From the NCBI RefSeq assembly GCF_001426645.1, contig NZ_LMEX01000001.1:758755-822754 (forward strand): DNA of 64,000 nt. Direction: 5' to 3'. Numbering within the stretch: the first letter of the stretch is position 1; the number at the start of each line of letters is the position of its first letter. A program made the position numbers and the translations under genes. This document shows, one piece after another, positions 48,698 to 57,730 of this stretch. Below the pieces are notes generated by a model. It was given only the letters and a program-made list of their open reading frames with translations, was not told the origin of the DNA and searched no databases. This DNA is from Rhodanobacter sp. Root480. Lineage in GTDB: Bacteria > Pseudomonadota > Gammaproteobacteria > Xanthomonadales > Rhodanobacteraceae.

Positions 48698-51094
48698 ATG
48701 ACTACATCCCCCCGCCAATCCCCCTCGACGCCTTCCGCGCTGCGCATCCGCAAGGCCGCCGTGCTGGGCGCCGGTGTCATGGGCGCGCAGATCGCCGCGC
48801 ACCTGACCAATGCCGGCGTCGAAACCGTGCTGTTCGACCTGCCCGCGAAAGAAGGCCCCAAGAGTGGCATCGCGCTGAAGGCCATCGCCAACCTGGCCAA
48901 GCTGTCGCCCGCCCCGCTGGCCGACAAGGCGCTGGCAGCCTCGATCATCCCGGCCAACTACGACGACGATCTCGACCACCTGAAGGACGTCGACCTGGTG
49001 ATCGAGGCGATCGCCGAACGGATGGACTGGAAGCTCGACCTGTACAAGAAGATCGCCGGTCACCTGTCGAAGACCGCGATCATCGCCTCCAACACCTCCG
49101 GCCTCTCGATCAACAAGCTGGCCGAAGCGCTGCCCGAGGAAATGCGCCACCGCTTCAGCGGCGTGCACTTCTTCAACCCGCCGCGCTACATGCATCTGGT
49201 CGAACTGATCCCGACCAAACTCACCGACAAGAACGTACTGGACGGCCTCGAAGCCTTCCTGGTCACCACCGTCGGCAAGGGCGTGGTAATCGCCAAGGAC
49301 ACGCCGAACTTCATCGGCAACCGCATCGGCGTGTTCTCGATGCTGGCCACCATGCATCACACCGAGCAATTCAAGCTCGGCTTCGACACCGTCGACGCGC
49401 TGACTGGCCCGGCCGTGGGCCGCCCGAAGAGTGCCACCTACCGCACCGCTGACGTGGTCGGCCTGGACACCATGGCCCACGTCATCAAGACCATGGCTGA
49501 CACCCTGCCCGACGATCCGTGGCATCAGTATTTCAAGGCGCCGGTGTGGCTGCAGGGCCTGATCGACAAGGGAGCGCTGGGCCAGAAGACCGGCGGCGGC
49601 TTCTACAAGAAGGTAGGCAAGGACATCCAGGTGTTGGATGTGGCCAAGCAGGACTTCCGTCCGTCCGAACAGAAGCCGTCCGATGAAGTCGCCGCGATCC
49701 TGGGCGTAAAGGACCCGGCCGAGAAGTTCGGCAAGCTGCGCGCCTCCAGCGACCCGCAGGCGCAGTTCCTGTGGGCCACCTTCCGCGACCTGTTCCACTA
49801 CACCGCCTACCACCTGGCTGACATCGCCGACACCGCGCGCGACGTGGATTTCGCGATTCGCTGGGGCTACGGTTGGAAGCTCGGCCCGTTCGAGACTTGG
49901 CAGGCTGCCGGCTGGCAGCAGATTGCCGAATGGATTAACGAGGACATCAAGGCCGGCAAAGCGATGAGTGACGCACCCCTGCCCGCTTGGGTCTCGGATG
50001 GCCGTAAAGGCGTCCACGGCAAGGATGGTTCGTATTCAGCCAGCGCCAACGCCGACAAGCCGCGTTCGCAGCATCCGGTGTACCAGCGTCAGCTGTTCCC
50101 CGATCCGATCCTGGGCGAGAAGTTCGATACCGGCAGCACCGTGTGGGAGAACGACGGCGTGCGCCTGTGGACGCTGGGCGACGACGGCGTCGGCATCATC
50201 TCGTTCAAGACCAAGATGAACACCGTCAACGACCACGTGCTTGACGGCATCCAGCACGCGATCAAGCTGGCCGAGGAAAAGCTCAAGGCCGTGGTGATCT
50301 GGCAGACCGGCGAACCGTTCTCCGCCGGCGCGGACCTGAAGGGCGCGCTGGGCCTGCTGAAGGACGGCAAGTTCGACGACTTCGAGCACATGGTCGCCAA
50401 CTTCCAGCGCACCAGCATGGCGATCAAGCACGCCCTGGTGCCGGTCGTGTCCGCCGTGCGCGGCATGGCCTTCGGTGGCGGCTGCGAATTCCAGATGCAT
50501 TCCGCCCGGACGGTTGCCGCACTCGAAAGCTACATCGGCCTGGTCGAGGCCGGCGTCGGCCTGCTGCCCGCTGGCGGCGGCCTGCATGAGCTGGCCGTGC
50601 GCGCGTCCAAGGCGAATCCGGCCGACCCGTTCGAGGAGTTGAAGAAGGTGTTCGAAACCGTGGCGATGGCCAAGGTTTCCGCCAGCGCATTCGAGGCGAA
50701 GAACCTGGGCCTGCTGCGCGACAGCGACGTGGTCGTGTTCAACGCCTACGAACTGCTGTACGTCGCCAGGAAGGTGGCGCTGTCACTGGCCGAGGCCGGC
50801 TACCGCCCACCGCTGCCCGCCCATGTCACTGTCGCCGGCGACGTCGGCACCGCCACGTTCAAGGCCTCGCTGGCCAACCTGCAAGCCGGCTACTTCGCCT
50901 CCGAACACGACGTCGACATCGCTTCGCGCATCGCCGACACCCTGTGTGGCGGCGTGATCGAGCGCGGCTCGACCGTCGACGAGGAATGGCTGCTGGCACT
51001 GGAGCGCAAGCACTTCGTGGAGCTGGCGAAAACGGAGAAAACCCAGGCCCGCATCGCCCACACCATGACCACCGGCAAGCCGCTCAGGAACTGA
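48698..51094 (+). CDS. 3-hydroxyacyl-CoA dehydrogenase/enoyl-CoA hydratase (FadN-type)
   Basis: A 798-residue bifunctional beta-oxidation enzyme. The NAD-binding hydroxyacyl-CoA dehydrogenase is N-terminal (KAAVLGAGVMGAQIAAHLTN; catalytic His region FSGVHFFNPPRYMHLVEL). An enoyl-CoA hydratase/isomerase is C-terminal (from about residue 490; FSAGADLKGALGLL and AFGGGCEFQMHS). This order is the reverse of E. coli FadB and matches Bacillus FadN-like proteins. TTCGGAGAAGCCA sets the start at 48698; ATG 48674 is also in frame. Paired with the downstream thiolase. Confidence 0.93.
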   Translation: MTTSPRQSPSTPSALRIRKAAVLGAGVMGAQIAAHLTNAGVETVLFDLPAKEGPKSGIALKAIANLAKLSPAPLADKALAASIIPANYDDDLDHLKDVDLVIEAIAERMDWKLDLYKKIAGHLSKTAIIASNTSGLSINKLAEALPEEMRHRFSGVHFFNPPRYMHLVELIPTKLTDKNVLDGLEAFLVTTVGKGVVIAKDTPNFIGNRIGVFSMLATMHHTEQFKLGFDTVDALTGPAVGRPKSATYRTADVVGLDTMAHVIKTMADTLPDDPWHQYFKAPVWLQGLIDKGALGQKTGGGFYKKVGKDIQVLDVAKQDFRPSEQKPSDEVAAILGVKDPAEKFGKLRASSDPQAQFLWATFRDLFHYTAYHLADIADTARDVDFAIRWGYGWKLGPFETWQAAGWQQIAEWINEDIKAGKAMSDAPLPAWVSDGRKGVHGKDGSYSASANADKPRSQHPVYQRQLFPDPILGEKFDTGSTVWENDGVRLWTLGDDGVGIISFKTKMNTVNDHVLDGIQHAIKLAEEKLKAVVIWQTGEPFSAGADLKGALGLLKDGKFDDFEHMVANFQRTSMAIKHALVPVVSAVRGMAFGGGCEFQMHSARTVAALESYIGLVEAGVGLLPAGGGLHELAVRASKANPADPFEELKKVFETVAMAKVSASAFEAKNLGLLRDSDVVVFNAYELLYVARKVALSLAEAGYRPPLPAHVTVAGDVGTATFKASLANLQAGYFASEHDVDIASRIADTLCGGVIERGSTVDEEWLLALERKHFVELAKTEKTQARIAHTMTTGKPLRN

Positions 51095-51110
51095 TCACGA
51101 CCCTCCACAC

Positions 51111-51190
51111 CGTCATCCCGGCGAAAGCCGGGATCCAGCGACTCAAGGCACCACCAAAGGCACTGGGTTCCAGCTTTCGCTGGAATGACG
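51111..51190. repeat. two GTCATTCC-type hairpin repeats
   Basis: Inverted copies at 51111-51138 and 51161-51190, each CGTCAT(C/T)CC.GCGAAAGC.GG. They occupy the spacer between the beta-oxidation enzyme and the thiolase gene. A degraded copy starts at 52456. Confidence 0.75.
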
Positions 51191-51245
51191 AACAAAAACC
51201 AAGACGCGTCGCCGCATCCCTGCGCGACGCCACGGAGCAAATCCC

Positions 51246-52451
51246 ATGACCAAGCAAGTGCAAGACGCCTACATCGTCGCCGCCACCCGCACCCCGGTCG
51301 GCAAGGCGCCGCGCGGCGTGTTCCGCAACACCCGCCCGGACGACATGCTCGCCCACGTGATCCGCAGCGTGATGGCGCAATACCCCGACATCGACCCGCA
51401 CCAGATCGGCGACGTCATCATCGGCTGCGCCATGCCCGAGGCCGAGCAAGGCATGAACGTGGCGCGCATCGGCCTGCTGCTGGCCGGCCTGCCGCACACC
51501 GTGCCCGGCGTCACCGTCAACCGCTTCTGCTCCTCCGGCCTGCAATCGGTGGCGATGGCCGCCGACCGCATCCGCCTGGGCCTGGACGACCTGATGCTCG
51601 CCGGCGGCACCGAAAGCATGAGCATGGTCCCGATGATGGGCCACAAGGTCGCCATGAACCCGGCGATCTTCCAGGACGAGAACCTCGGCATCGCCTACGG
51701 CATGGGCATCACCGCCGAAAACGTCGCCAAGCAGTGGAAGGTCAGCCGCGAGCAGCAGGACGCGTTCGCGGTCGAAAGCCACCGCCGCGCCCTGGCCGCC
51801 CAGGCCGCCGGCGAATTCAAGGACGAGATCACCCCGTTCCAGCTCGACGACCACTACCCGGATCTCGCCAGCCGCGACATCACCACCGACAGCCGCGTCA
51901 TCGACCAGGACGAAGGCCCGCGCGCCGGCACCACCCCGGAAGTGCTGGCCAAACTGCGCACCGTATTCCGCAACGGCCAGTTCGGCGGCACCGTCACCGC
52001 CGGCAACTCCAGCCAGATGTCCGACGGCGCCGGCGCCGTGCTGCTGGCCAGCGAAAAAGCGATCAAGCAATACAACCTGCAGCCGCTGGCCCGCTTCGTC
52101 GGTTTCTCCGTCGCCGGCGTCCCTCCCGAAGTCATGGGCATCGGCCCGAAGGAAGCCATTCCGAAGGCGCTTGCGCAAACCGGCATCAGCCAGGATCAGC
52201 TCGACTGGATCGAACTCAACGAAGCCTTCGCCGCCCAGGCGCTGGCCGTGATGGGTGATCTCAAGCTCGACCCGACCAAGGTGAACCCGCTCGGCGGCGC
52301 CATCGCACTCGGCCATCCGCTCGGCGCTACCGGCGCGGTGCGCATCGCCACGCTGGTGCACGGCATGCGCCGTCGCAAGCAGAAGTACGGCATGGTGACC
52401 ATGTGCATCGGCACCGGCATGGGTGCGGCGGGAATCTTCGAGGCACTCTGA
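51246..52451 (+). CDS. fadA: acetyl-CoA C-acyltransferase (3-ketoacyl-CoA thiolase)
   Basis: A 401-residue thiolase for the last step of fatty-acid beta-oxidation. The nucleophile is Cys95 in VNRFCSSGLQSV; the second-site His and Cys are in [13 protein letters not shown] and MVTMCIGTGMGAA. It lies 151 bases after the FadN-type gene, the space filled by repeats, and ends before a strong terminator. Context separates it from the aromatic-pathway thiolase pcaF at 31068. Confidence 0.95.
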   Translation: MTKQVQDAYIVAATRTPVGKAPRGVFRNTRPDDMLAHVIRSVMAQYPDIDPHQIGDVIIGCAMPEAEQGMNVARIGLLLAGLPHTVPGVTVNRFCSSGLQSVAMAADRIRLGLDDLMLAGGTESMSMVPMMGHKVAMNPAIFQDENLGIAYGMGITAENVAKQWKVSREQQDAFAVESHRRALAAQAAGEFKDEITPFQLDDHYPDLASRDITTDSRVIDQDEGPRAGTTPEVLAKLRTVFRNGQFGGTVTAGNSSQMSDGAGAVLLASEKAIKQYNLQPLARFVGFSVAGVPPEVMGIGPKEAIPKALAQTGISQDQLDWIELNEAFAAQALAVMGDLKLDPTKVNPLGGAIALGHPLGATGAVRIATLVHGMRRRKQKYGMVTMCIGTGMGAAGIFEAL

Positions 52452-52488
52452 AGCTCGTCATTCCGGCGAAGCCTGAATCTGAAACTGG

Positions 52489-52523
52489 AACGACGCCGTA
52501 GCGATACGGCGTCGTTTGCATTT
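52489..52523 (+). terminator. terminator after thiolase gene
   Basis: Perfect 12-base stem AACGACGCCGTA (52489-52500) and TACGGCGTCGTT (52505-52516), GCGA loop, then TGCATTT. Confidence 0.75.
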
Positions 52524-52617
52524 GGGTGGTTCCGGTCCGCTTGCCGCACGTTCTCTGGTCTAGGTAGTGGCGTATCCCATGGTTGACGACATGTTACCCA
52601 AAGGATACAGTCTGCAA

Positions 52618-52911
52618 ATGATCGAAGTTCGAAGGACCGAAGCTTTCACGTCATGGCTGGATGCCCTGCGCGACGAGCGTGCCAGGGCTCGCATCGCGTC
52701 GCGCATCCGCATGATGGCGTTCGGGAACTTCGGCGATCACAAGGCAGCCGGCGGCCATGGAGTGCAGGAACTGCGCGTCGACTACGGTCCCGGTTATCGC
52801 GTCTACTACGTGCAGCACGGCAAGCTGCTGGTCATCCTGCTTTGCGGTGGCGACAAGAGCACACAGCGCAAGGACATCAATGCAGCCCGGAAACTCGCTG
52901 CCAGCCTGTGA
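52618..52911 (+). CDS. RelE/HigB-family toxin
   Basis: A 97-residue addiction-module killer protein of the RelE/ParE superfamily (HigB subgroup), probably an mRNA interferase acting at the ribosome. It starts MIEVRRTEAFTSWLDALRD and has the family pattern FGDHKAAGGHGVQELRVDYGPGYRVYY, ending LLCGGDKSTQRKDINAA. The toxin comes first and the antitoxin follows by eight bases, the order typical of this subgroup. Arg and Tyr residues of the active site appear intact. Confidence 0.92.
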   Translation: MIEVRRTEAFTSWLDALRDERARARIASRIRMMAFGNFGDHKAAGGHGVQELRVDYGPGYRVYYVQHGKLLVILLCGGDKSTQRKDINAARKLAASL

Positions 52912-52919
52912 GGTGAAAC

Positions 52920-53204
52920 ATGCGCACCAAGACCCACCCCTTTGACCCCGCCGAACATCTGGGTACCCCCGAAGCCCAGGCTGAATACATCTCCGCCGCC
53001 CTGGAAACCGGCGACCCCGCCTTCATCGCCGACAGCCTCGGTGTGGTTGCACGCGCCCGCGGCATGTCCCAACTCGCACGCGACACCGGCCTGCGCCGCG
53101 AAAGCCTGTACAAGGCGTTGTCCGCCGAAGGCAACCCAGAGTTCGCCACGATCATGAAGGTCGTGCAGGCGCTGGGAGTGAAGTTGAGTGCCGAGGCGGC
53201 GTAG
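52920..53204 (+). CDS. addiction-module antidote (HigA-like)
   Basis: A 94-residue antitoxin with an XRE-type helix-turn-helix (GMSQLARDTGLRRESLYKAL) following a conserved N-terminal segment (FDPAEHLGTPEAQAEYISAALETGD). It neutralises the toxin encoded just upstream and is expected to repress the pair. GTGAGGTGAAAC precedes the ATG. Confidence 0.92.
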   Translation: MRTKTHPFDPAEHLGTPEAQAEYISAALETGDPAFIADSLGVVARARGMSQLARDTGLRRESLYKALSAEGNPEFATIMKVVQALGVKLSAEAA

Positions 53205-53237
53205 CAGATCTGGTGATGCACACCACCGGTGATCGGA

Positions 53238-54080
53238 TTAACTTCCTCCGTCCCGGTTACGCCGAATCCGATATGACCCCGGGCTCATCCCCATCACGGC
53301 ACGGAACCGTTGATTGAAGGTGGACAGGTCGTTGAATCCGGCCGCGAAGGCGATGCTTGAAATGGAGGCGGCCGAGTCGCGCAATTGCTCGGCGGCGCGC
53401 TGCATACGTGTGCGCAGCACATATTGATGCGGCGTCATGCCCACTACGCGGCGGAAGACGCGCAGGAAATGCCAGGGGCTGAGATCCGCGTCGTGGGCAA
53501 GTTCAGCCAGCGACAGGGTTTCGCCCACCTCATGCGCGTGCGCTTCAATGCGGCGCACGGCATCTGATACGCGCTGAGCATCGTGGTTTCGCAATGGACC
53601 TGGGCGGGAACGAAGCCCGGCGTCCGCATGCAGCACGGCGCCTGCCAGATCGATGGCGACTTCCTCCAACGCAGCGGTATCTCCCTGCCTGAAGGATGCC
53701 AGCCGGGCCAGCATGCCGGTCAGCGAGGCGGCGGGTGGCACATGCGAGTGGGCGAACGTCGCCCGGCGCATGCTGGGCATGGCGGCCACCAGGCTCTCCC
53801 AGTAAGTCGGTGTGAAGTGGAACGAAAGGCAGCGATCACCGATGCCATGTTCGTGCCTGCACTCGAAGCATTGGCCATGATTGCCGAGCAGCAAAGCGCC
53901 GGGAGCCAGCAACGCGGCGCCCTGTTCGCTACGGTACTGGAACGTGCCGGCGAGCACCGCCGCTATCGACACCGTCTCGTGGCGCTCCTCGAACGCGCGG
54001 TCGCGCGGCCCGGCGTTGCAGGTTACTTCCTGCACGCTCCAGCCGTTGCCGGCAGCCCATGTTGTGGCATCCATCGTCAT
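53238..54080 (-). CDS. AraC-family transcriptional regulator
   Basis: A 280-residue regulator. The N-terminal cupin-like sensing region (FQYRSEQGAALLAPGALLLGNHGQ) leads to a C-terminal pair of helix-turn-helix motifs (SLAELAHDADLSPWHFLRVF and SISSIAFAAGFNDLSTFNQRF). It is divergent from a VOC protein and a SRPBCC protein, which are its likely targets. The start at 54080 is a choice among closely spaced ATGs (54074 also possible). Confidence 0.88.
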   Translation of the reverse strand: MTMDATTWAAGNGWSVQEVTCNAGPRDRAFEERHETVSIAAVLAGTFQYRSEQGAALLAPGALLLGNHGQCFECRHEHGIGDRCLSFHFTPTYWESLVAAMPSMRRATFAHSHVPPAASLTGMLARLASFRQGDTAALEEVAIDLAGAVLHADAGLRSRPGPLRNHDAQRVSDAVRRIEAHAHEVGETLSLAELAHDADLSPWHFLRVFRRVVGMTPHQYVLRTRMQRAAEQLRDSAASISSIAFAAGFNDLSTFNQRFRAVMGMSPGSYRIRRNRDGGS

Positions 54081-54174
54081 CGAATAACGGCTCTTGCGTG
54101 GACCGCAATTTTTCCCAAGCCACCCAGCGCGGCAACGCCGATGATCCTGCCACCGACCATCCATGGAGTCACCC

Positions 54175-54552
54175 ATGATCGACCATCTTTCCATCGGCGT
54201 TCGCGACATCACGCACGCCAAAGCCTTTTACGACGCCGCGCTGGAGCCGCTCGGTTACCGCTGCCTCAGTGAGGACGCGACCTCACTCGGCTACGGCGCA
54301 ACTTCCGTGGCGTTATGGGTGTTGCGCAGCGAGGTGCCGGTTGCCGCCAATGACGCCTCCGGCTTGCACATCTGTTTTGCGGCGCCCAGCCGTGCCAGCG
54401 TCGACGCCTTCCATGCCGCTGCCCTCGCGCATGATGGCCGCGACAATGGCGGACCCGCATTGCGGCCGGATTACGGCACAAGCTATTACGCCGCATACGT
54501 AGCCGATCCGGACGGCTACCGCATCGAAGCGTATTGCAGCAGTGCTCGCTGA
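54175..54552 (+). CDS. VOC (glyoxalase/bleomycin resistance-like) protein
   Basis: A 125-residue VOC protein with MIDHLSIGVRDITHAKAFYD and YVADPDGYRIEAYC strands; a metal-dependent enzyme or binding protein of unknown substrate. GGAGTCACCC decides the ATG at 54175 over 54163. Divergent from the AraC regulator and 43 bases before the SRPBCC gene, probably co-transcribed. Confidence 0.88.
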   Translation: MIDHLSIGVRDITHAKAFYDAALEPLGYRCLSEDATSLGYGATSVALWVLRSEVPVAANDASGLHICFAAPSRASVDAFHAAALAHDGRDNGGPALRPDYGTSYYAAYVADPDGYRIEAYCSSAR

Positions 54553-54595
54553 CCACAGCGGAAAGCTGCCGCTCACATCTGACCAGGAGAATCCT

Positions 54596-54994
54596 TTGGC
54601 TACCGTACGCAAGGACATAGTCACCACGGCACATTCCGACGACGTGTGGGATGCGATCCGCGACATCGGGGCGCTGCACACCCGCCTGGTGCCGGGCTTC
54701 GTCATCGACACCCGACTCGAACCCGGTGCGCGGTGGGTTACCTTCGCCAATGGCCACTGCATCCGCGAGCCAATCATCACGCTGGACGAACAGGCGCATC
54801 GCCTGGTGTGGTCGGCCGAAGGTGTTGGCGCCACGCATTACAACGCCTCCGCGCAGGTGGTTGCCGAACCGGGGATCACCCGCGTCATCTGGCTCGCCGA
54901 CTTTCTGCCCGACGACATCAGCGGCGCGATCGAACTCGCGATGGACACGGGTGCCGGCGCCATGAAGGTCGCACTGGACAAACTGGCGCGTTGA
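54596..54994 (+). CDS. SRPBCC-family protein, TTG start
   Basis: A 132-residue polyketide cyclase/START-like hydrophobic-cavity protein (DDVWDAIRDIGALHTRLVPGF, GARWVTFANGHCIREPIITL). Ligand unknown. The TTG at 54596 follows CCAGGAGAATCCT at good spacing and gives a family-like N-terminus MATVRKDIVTTAHS; no closer ATG exists. Likely one transcript with the VOC gene. Confidence 0.83.
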   Translation: MATVRKDIVTTAHSDDVWDAIRDIGALHTRLVPGFVIDTRLEPGARWVTFANGHCIREPIITLDEQAHRLVWSAEGVGATHYNASAQVVAEPGITRVIWLADFLPDDISGAIELAMDTGAGAMKVALDKLAR

Positions 54995-55073
54995 GTCGGC
55001 GGCATGACAAGCGCGTCGACTCCGTCGGCTGCGAGGGCCACGCCCAGCACGAACAGGCAGTGGGCCGGCCTCC

Positions 55074-56042
55074 TCAACGTCGTCGCGCCGATACCGGGCT
55101 ATCGCTGGCATGGAGCGACCACAGTCGCCGCAGTTGGCGTGCCGAGCCCAGGCCGGCGCGTTCGGCAGCGCGCTCTACGCTGTCACCGCTGGCCAGTGCC
55201 TGGCGGGCGAGTGCCAGACGCAGACGGGCATGATAAGCATTGATCGACATGCCGCTGGCCTCGCGGAAATGCCTCGTGAGGCTGCGTACGCTCAGGTGGC
55301 CGATGTCGGCCAGACGCGCCAGCGGCCAGTCCTGTTCGGGCGCTTTGGCCAGCGTATCCTGTACGTGGTGGATCGCCGTATTCATGTGGTTGCGCCCTTC
55401 CAGCCACGGCGACAGCGCGGGATCGCCCGACGCCCGCCGCATGTAGACGGCCATTTCGCGCGCCACCGCGGCGGCCAAGCGCGACGAGCCCAGCCCGGCG
55501 ATCAAATGCAGTGCCAGGTCGATGCCCGCGGTGATGCCCGCGCTGGTATACACCTCGCCATCCTCGACAAACACACGGCTGTCCAGCACCTCGGCCGTCG
55601 GCGTGAGTCGGCGCAGCGCATCGAGCAAGCTGTGGTGTGTGGTGCAGCGCCGGCCGTCCAGCAACCCGGCGGCAGCGGCCAGCAACGCACCCGAACACAC
55701 ACAGGCCAGACGCCGGCCATGGCTGCCGTGTCGTCGCAACCATTCGATTAGCGCCTTGTTGGCGGGCAGTGACAAAACCTGCTCGCCACTGCCGCTGGCG
55801 CCGCACACCACGATCATCGCGTGCGTATCCAACTGCGCCGGCAGCGGTTCGATACCGACGAGCCCGACACCCAACGCCGTCATGGCGGTGTCCCCACCCT
55901 CGATCGGCGCCAGCATGCGCAAGCGCAGAGGTAGGCCCATCGAGGCGGCGATACGAAACGCATCTGCGGCGCCGGCCAGATCCAGCAGGATCAGGTCCGG
56001 CGGCAGCACGAAGCACACCTCAGTGATCGGCGAGGACGTCAT
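55074..56042 (-). CDS. GlxA-family AraC-type regulator
   Basis: A 322-residue regulator made of a DJ-1/PfpI-like N-terminal domain (VCFVLPPDLILLDLAGAADAF; pseudo-catalytic ACVCSGALLAAAAGL) and a C-terminal AraC helix-turn-helix (LARLADIGHLSVRSLTRHFREASG). Its start overlaps the end of the isochorismatase-like gene by 23 bases, so the two form an operon and the regulator may control that hydrolase. Confidence 0.92.
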   Translation of the reverse strand: MTSSPITEVCFVLPPDLILLDLAGAADAFRIAASMGLPLRLRMLAPIEGGDTAMTALGVGLVGIEPLPAQLDTHAMIVVCGASGSGEQVLSLPANKALIEWLRRHGSHGRRLACVCSGALLAAAAGLLDGRRCTTHHSLLDALRRLTPTAEVLDSRVFVEDGEVYTSAGITAGIDLALHLIAGLGSSRLAAAVAREMAVYMRRASGDPALSPWLEGRNHMNTAIHHVQDTLAKAPEQDWPLARLADIGHLSVRSLTRHFREASGMSINAYHARLRLALARQALASGDSVERAAERAGLGSARQLRRLWSLHASDSPVSARRR

Positions 56043-56568
56043 CGACGGTGCAGATGCGGGCAAAGCGGCCATCCAGAACCAGTTCCGTGCGTTGCTTGAT
56101 GTCCTGCGCATCGTAGCGAGTGCCGCTGCCGGCGTGGACCATCGGGAAGGTCAGCGTGGCTTCGGTGACGTAGTCGACGGCGAAGCCGAGATCGGAAGCG
56201 ACCCGCGTGGTGGTTTCGCAACACTGCTCGGTGCGGATGCCACTGACGATCAGTCGCCCAATGCCACGTTCGCGCAGCCAGGCTTCCAGTTGCGTCCCGG
56301 TGAACGCGTTGTGCACCTGCTTGCGGAACACCACATCGTGCGCCTCTGGCACCCACGTCATCGGTTTCACCAGGCCCGACGCCTCGGAAAAGTGTGCATC
56401 GCCATCCTCGTGCAGGATGCGCACCACCGGCCAGCCGCGCGCGACCGCTGCATCGATCAGCTTCAACAGATTCTCGCGGAACGCCGGCACATCGTCCTCG
56501 CGCCAGTACGGCGCATGCAGAAACGATTGCTGCACATCGATGACCAGCAAGGCGGGGTTATCGAACAT
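56020..56568 (-). CDS. isochorismatase-family cysteine hydrolase
   Basis: A 182-residue hydrolase with the Asp11-Lys83-Cys116 triad (LLVIDVQQSF, FRKQVHNAF, SGIRTEQCCETT). Substrates in this family include isochorismate, nicotinamide and other amides; none can be assigned here. GGAGTCGTCCC precedes the ATG. Followed by the overlapping GlxA-type regulator. Confidence 0.93.
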   Translation of the reverse strand: MFDNPALLVIDVQQSFLHAPYWREDDVPAFRENLLKLIDAAVARGWPVVRILHEDGDAHFSEASGLVKPMTWVPEAHDVVFRKQVHNAFTGTQLEAWLRERGIGRLIVSGIRTEQCCETTTRVASDLGFAVDYVTEATLTFPMVHAGSGTRYDAQDIKQRTELVLDGRFARICTVDDVLADH

Positions 56569-56713
56569 GGGACGACTCCATCATTGAGGGAGCCGTCACT
56601 CTAGGCAGGCCGTCGACCGCCAACGAGCACCGTGCCGGACCGTGAGCGGACGGATCCGGCCAAGCGTGCATCAACGGCGATCACCGCTTCGCTTCTGGAA
56701 AACGTGGTGACGA

Positions 56714-57586
56714 CTACATCGACGCCGCAATACGCCCCACCGCCGCCAGCACCGCCTTGCGTTCTGCCGGCTCGGCGTGGGAGCCGGCGTAGTACGCGCT
56801 CACCAGCAACGGCTTGCGCCGCGGTGGCCAGATGATGGCCACGTCGTTGGTTTCGCCCTGGCTGCCGCTGCCGGTTTTGTCGCTGGCCGTCCAGTTTGCG
56901 GGAAGGCCGGCGCGGATGGCGTCGAGGCCGGTGATGCACCCGCGCAGCCATTGAAGCAGCAGGTCCCGCGATCCAGCGGAAAGCCGGTTACCCAGCAGCA
57001 CGCGATGCAGGTCCGCCAACATGGCGTCTGGCGTGGTGGTGTCGCGAATGTCGCCGGGGCTGCCCAGGTTGAGCTCGGGTTCGATGCGGTCGAGCCGCGT
57101 GGTTTCGTCGCCCAGGCTGCGCGCAAATGCGGTGATCGCGGTCGGGCCGCCCATGCTGGCGAGCAGGAGATTGGCGGCCGTGTTGTCGCTCAAGGTCACG
57201 GCAGCAGCGCAGAGCTCGGCCACGCTCAGGCCCGGCGCGCCTACGTGCTTGCTGGTGACCGGAGCGTAGTCCAGCAACACGTCTTTGCCGTAGACCACGC
57301 GGCGATCGAGTCGCTCCCTGCCGCTATCCACCCGCGCCAGCACGGCGGCAGCGGCAAGCCACTTGAACGTGCTGCACATCAGGAAGCGCTCGCCCGCGCG
57401 ATGCTGGATGCGGCGGCCGCTCTGCGTGTCGAGAATGGAAACACCCAGCCGCCCGCCATGCTTGCGCTCCAGTTCGGTGAACTGTGCCGTGGCGTCGTCA
57501 ACAGACGCCGCCCACGCGAATCCGGGGCGGAGTGCCAGCGCAAATGCGCCCATCAAGGTGCCTTTCAACAAATCGCGACGATGCAT
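56714..57586 (-). CDS. class A beta-lactamase
   Basis: A 290-residue serine beta-lactamase. Active-site motifs are STFK (Ser72, Lys75), SDN (133-135), EPELN with Glu169 equivalent to Ambler Glu166, and KTG (237-239). Cys71 precedes the serine, but no partner is seen after KTG, so the carbapenemase-type disulfide is not supported. The N-terminus HRRDLLKGTLMGAFAL resembles a twin-arginine export signal. The ATG at 57586 follows GAAAGGCCATCCC. No adjacent ampR is seen. Spectrum cannot be judged from sequence alone. Confidence 0.94.
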   Translation of the reverse strand: MHRRDLLKGTLMGAFALALRPGFAWAASVDDATAQFTELERKHGGRLGVSILDTQSGRRIQHRAGERFLMCSTFKWLAAAAVLARVDSGRERLDRRVVYGKDVLLDYAPVTSKHVGAPGLSVAELCAAAVTLSDNTAANLLLASMGGPTAITAFARSLGDETTRLDRIEPELNLGSPGDIRDTTTPDAMLADLHRVLLGNRLSAGSRDLLLQWLRGCITGLDAIRAGLPANWTASDKTGSGSQGETNDVAIIWPPRRKPLLVSAYYAGSHAEPAERKAVLAAVGRIAASM

Positions 57587-57730
57587 GGGATGGCCTTTCA
57601 AAGAGGAGATGCAGCGGTTATGGGGTCACCAATGGTGGCTGGCATGACCGTCCATTCGCGGCGCAAACCATGGCATTGCCGGGGCAGCACAACCTGGCCA
57701 CGATTCCCTTCTCATGATGGTGTGAATGGC

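Noticed and set aside
52572-52608. GTATCC..GGATAC inverted repeat upstream of the toxin gene as its operator
   Set aside because: Six-base arms 25 bases apart are expected by chance; not enough support.
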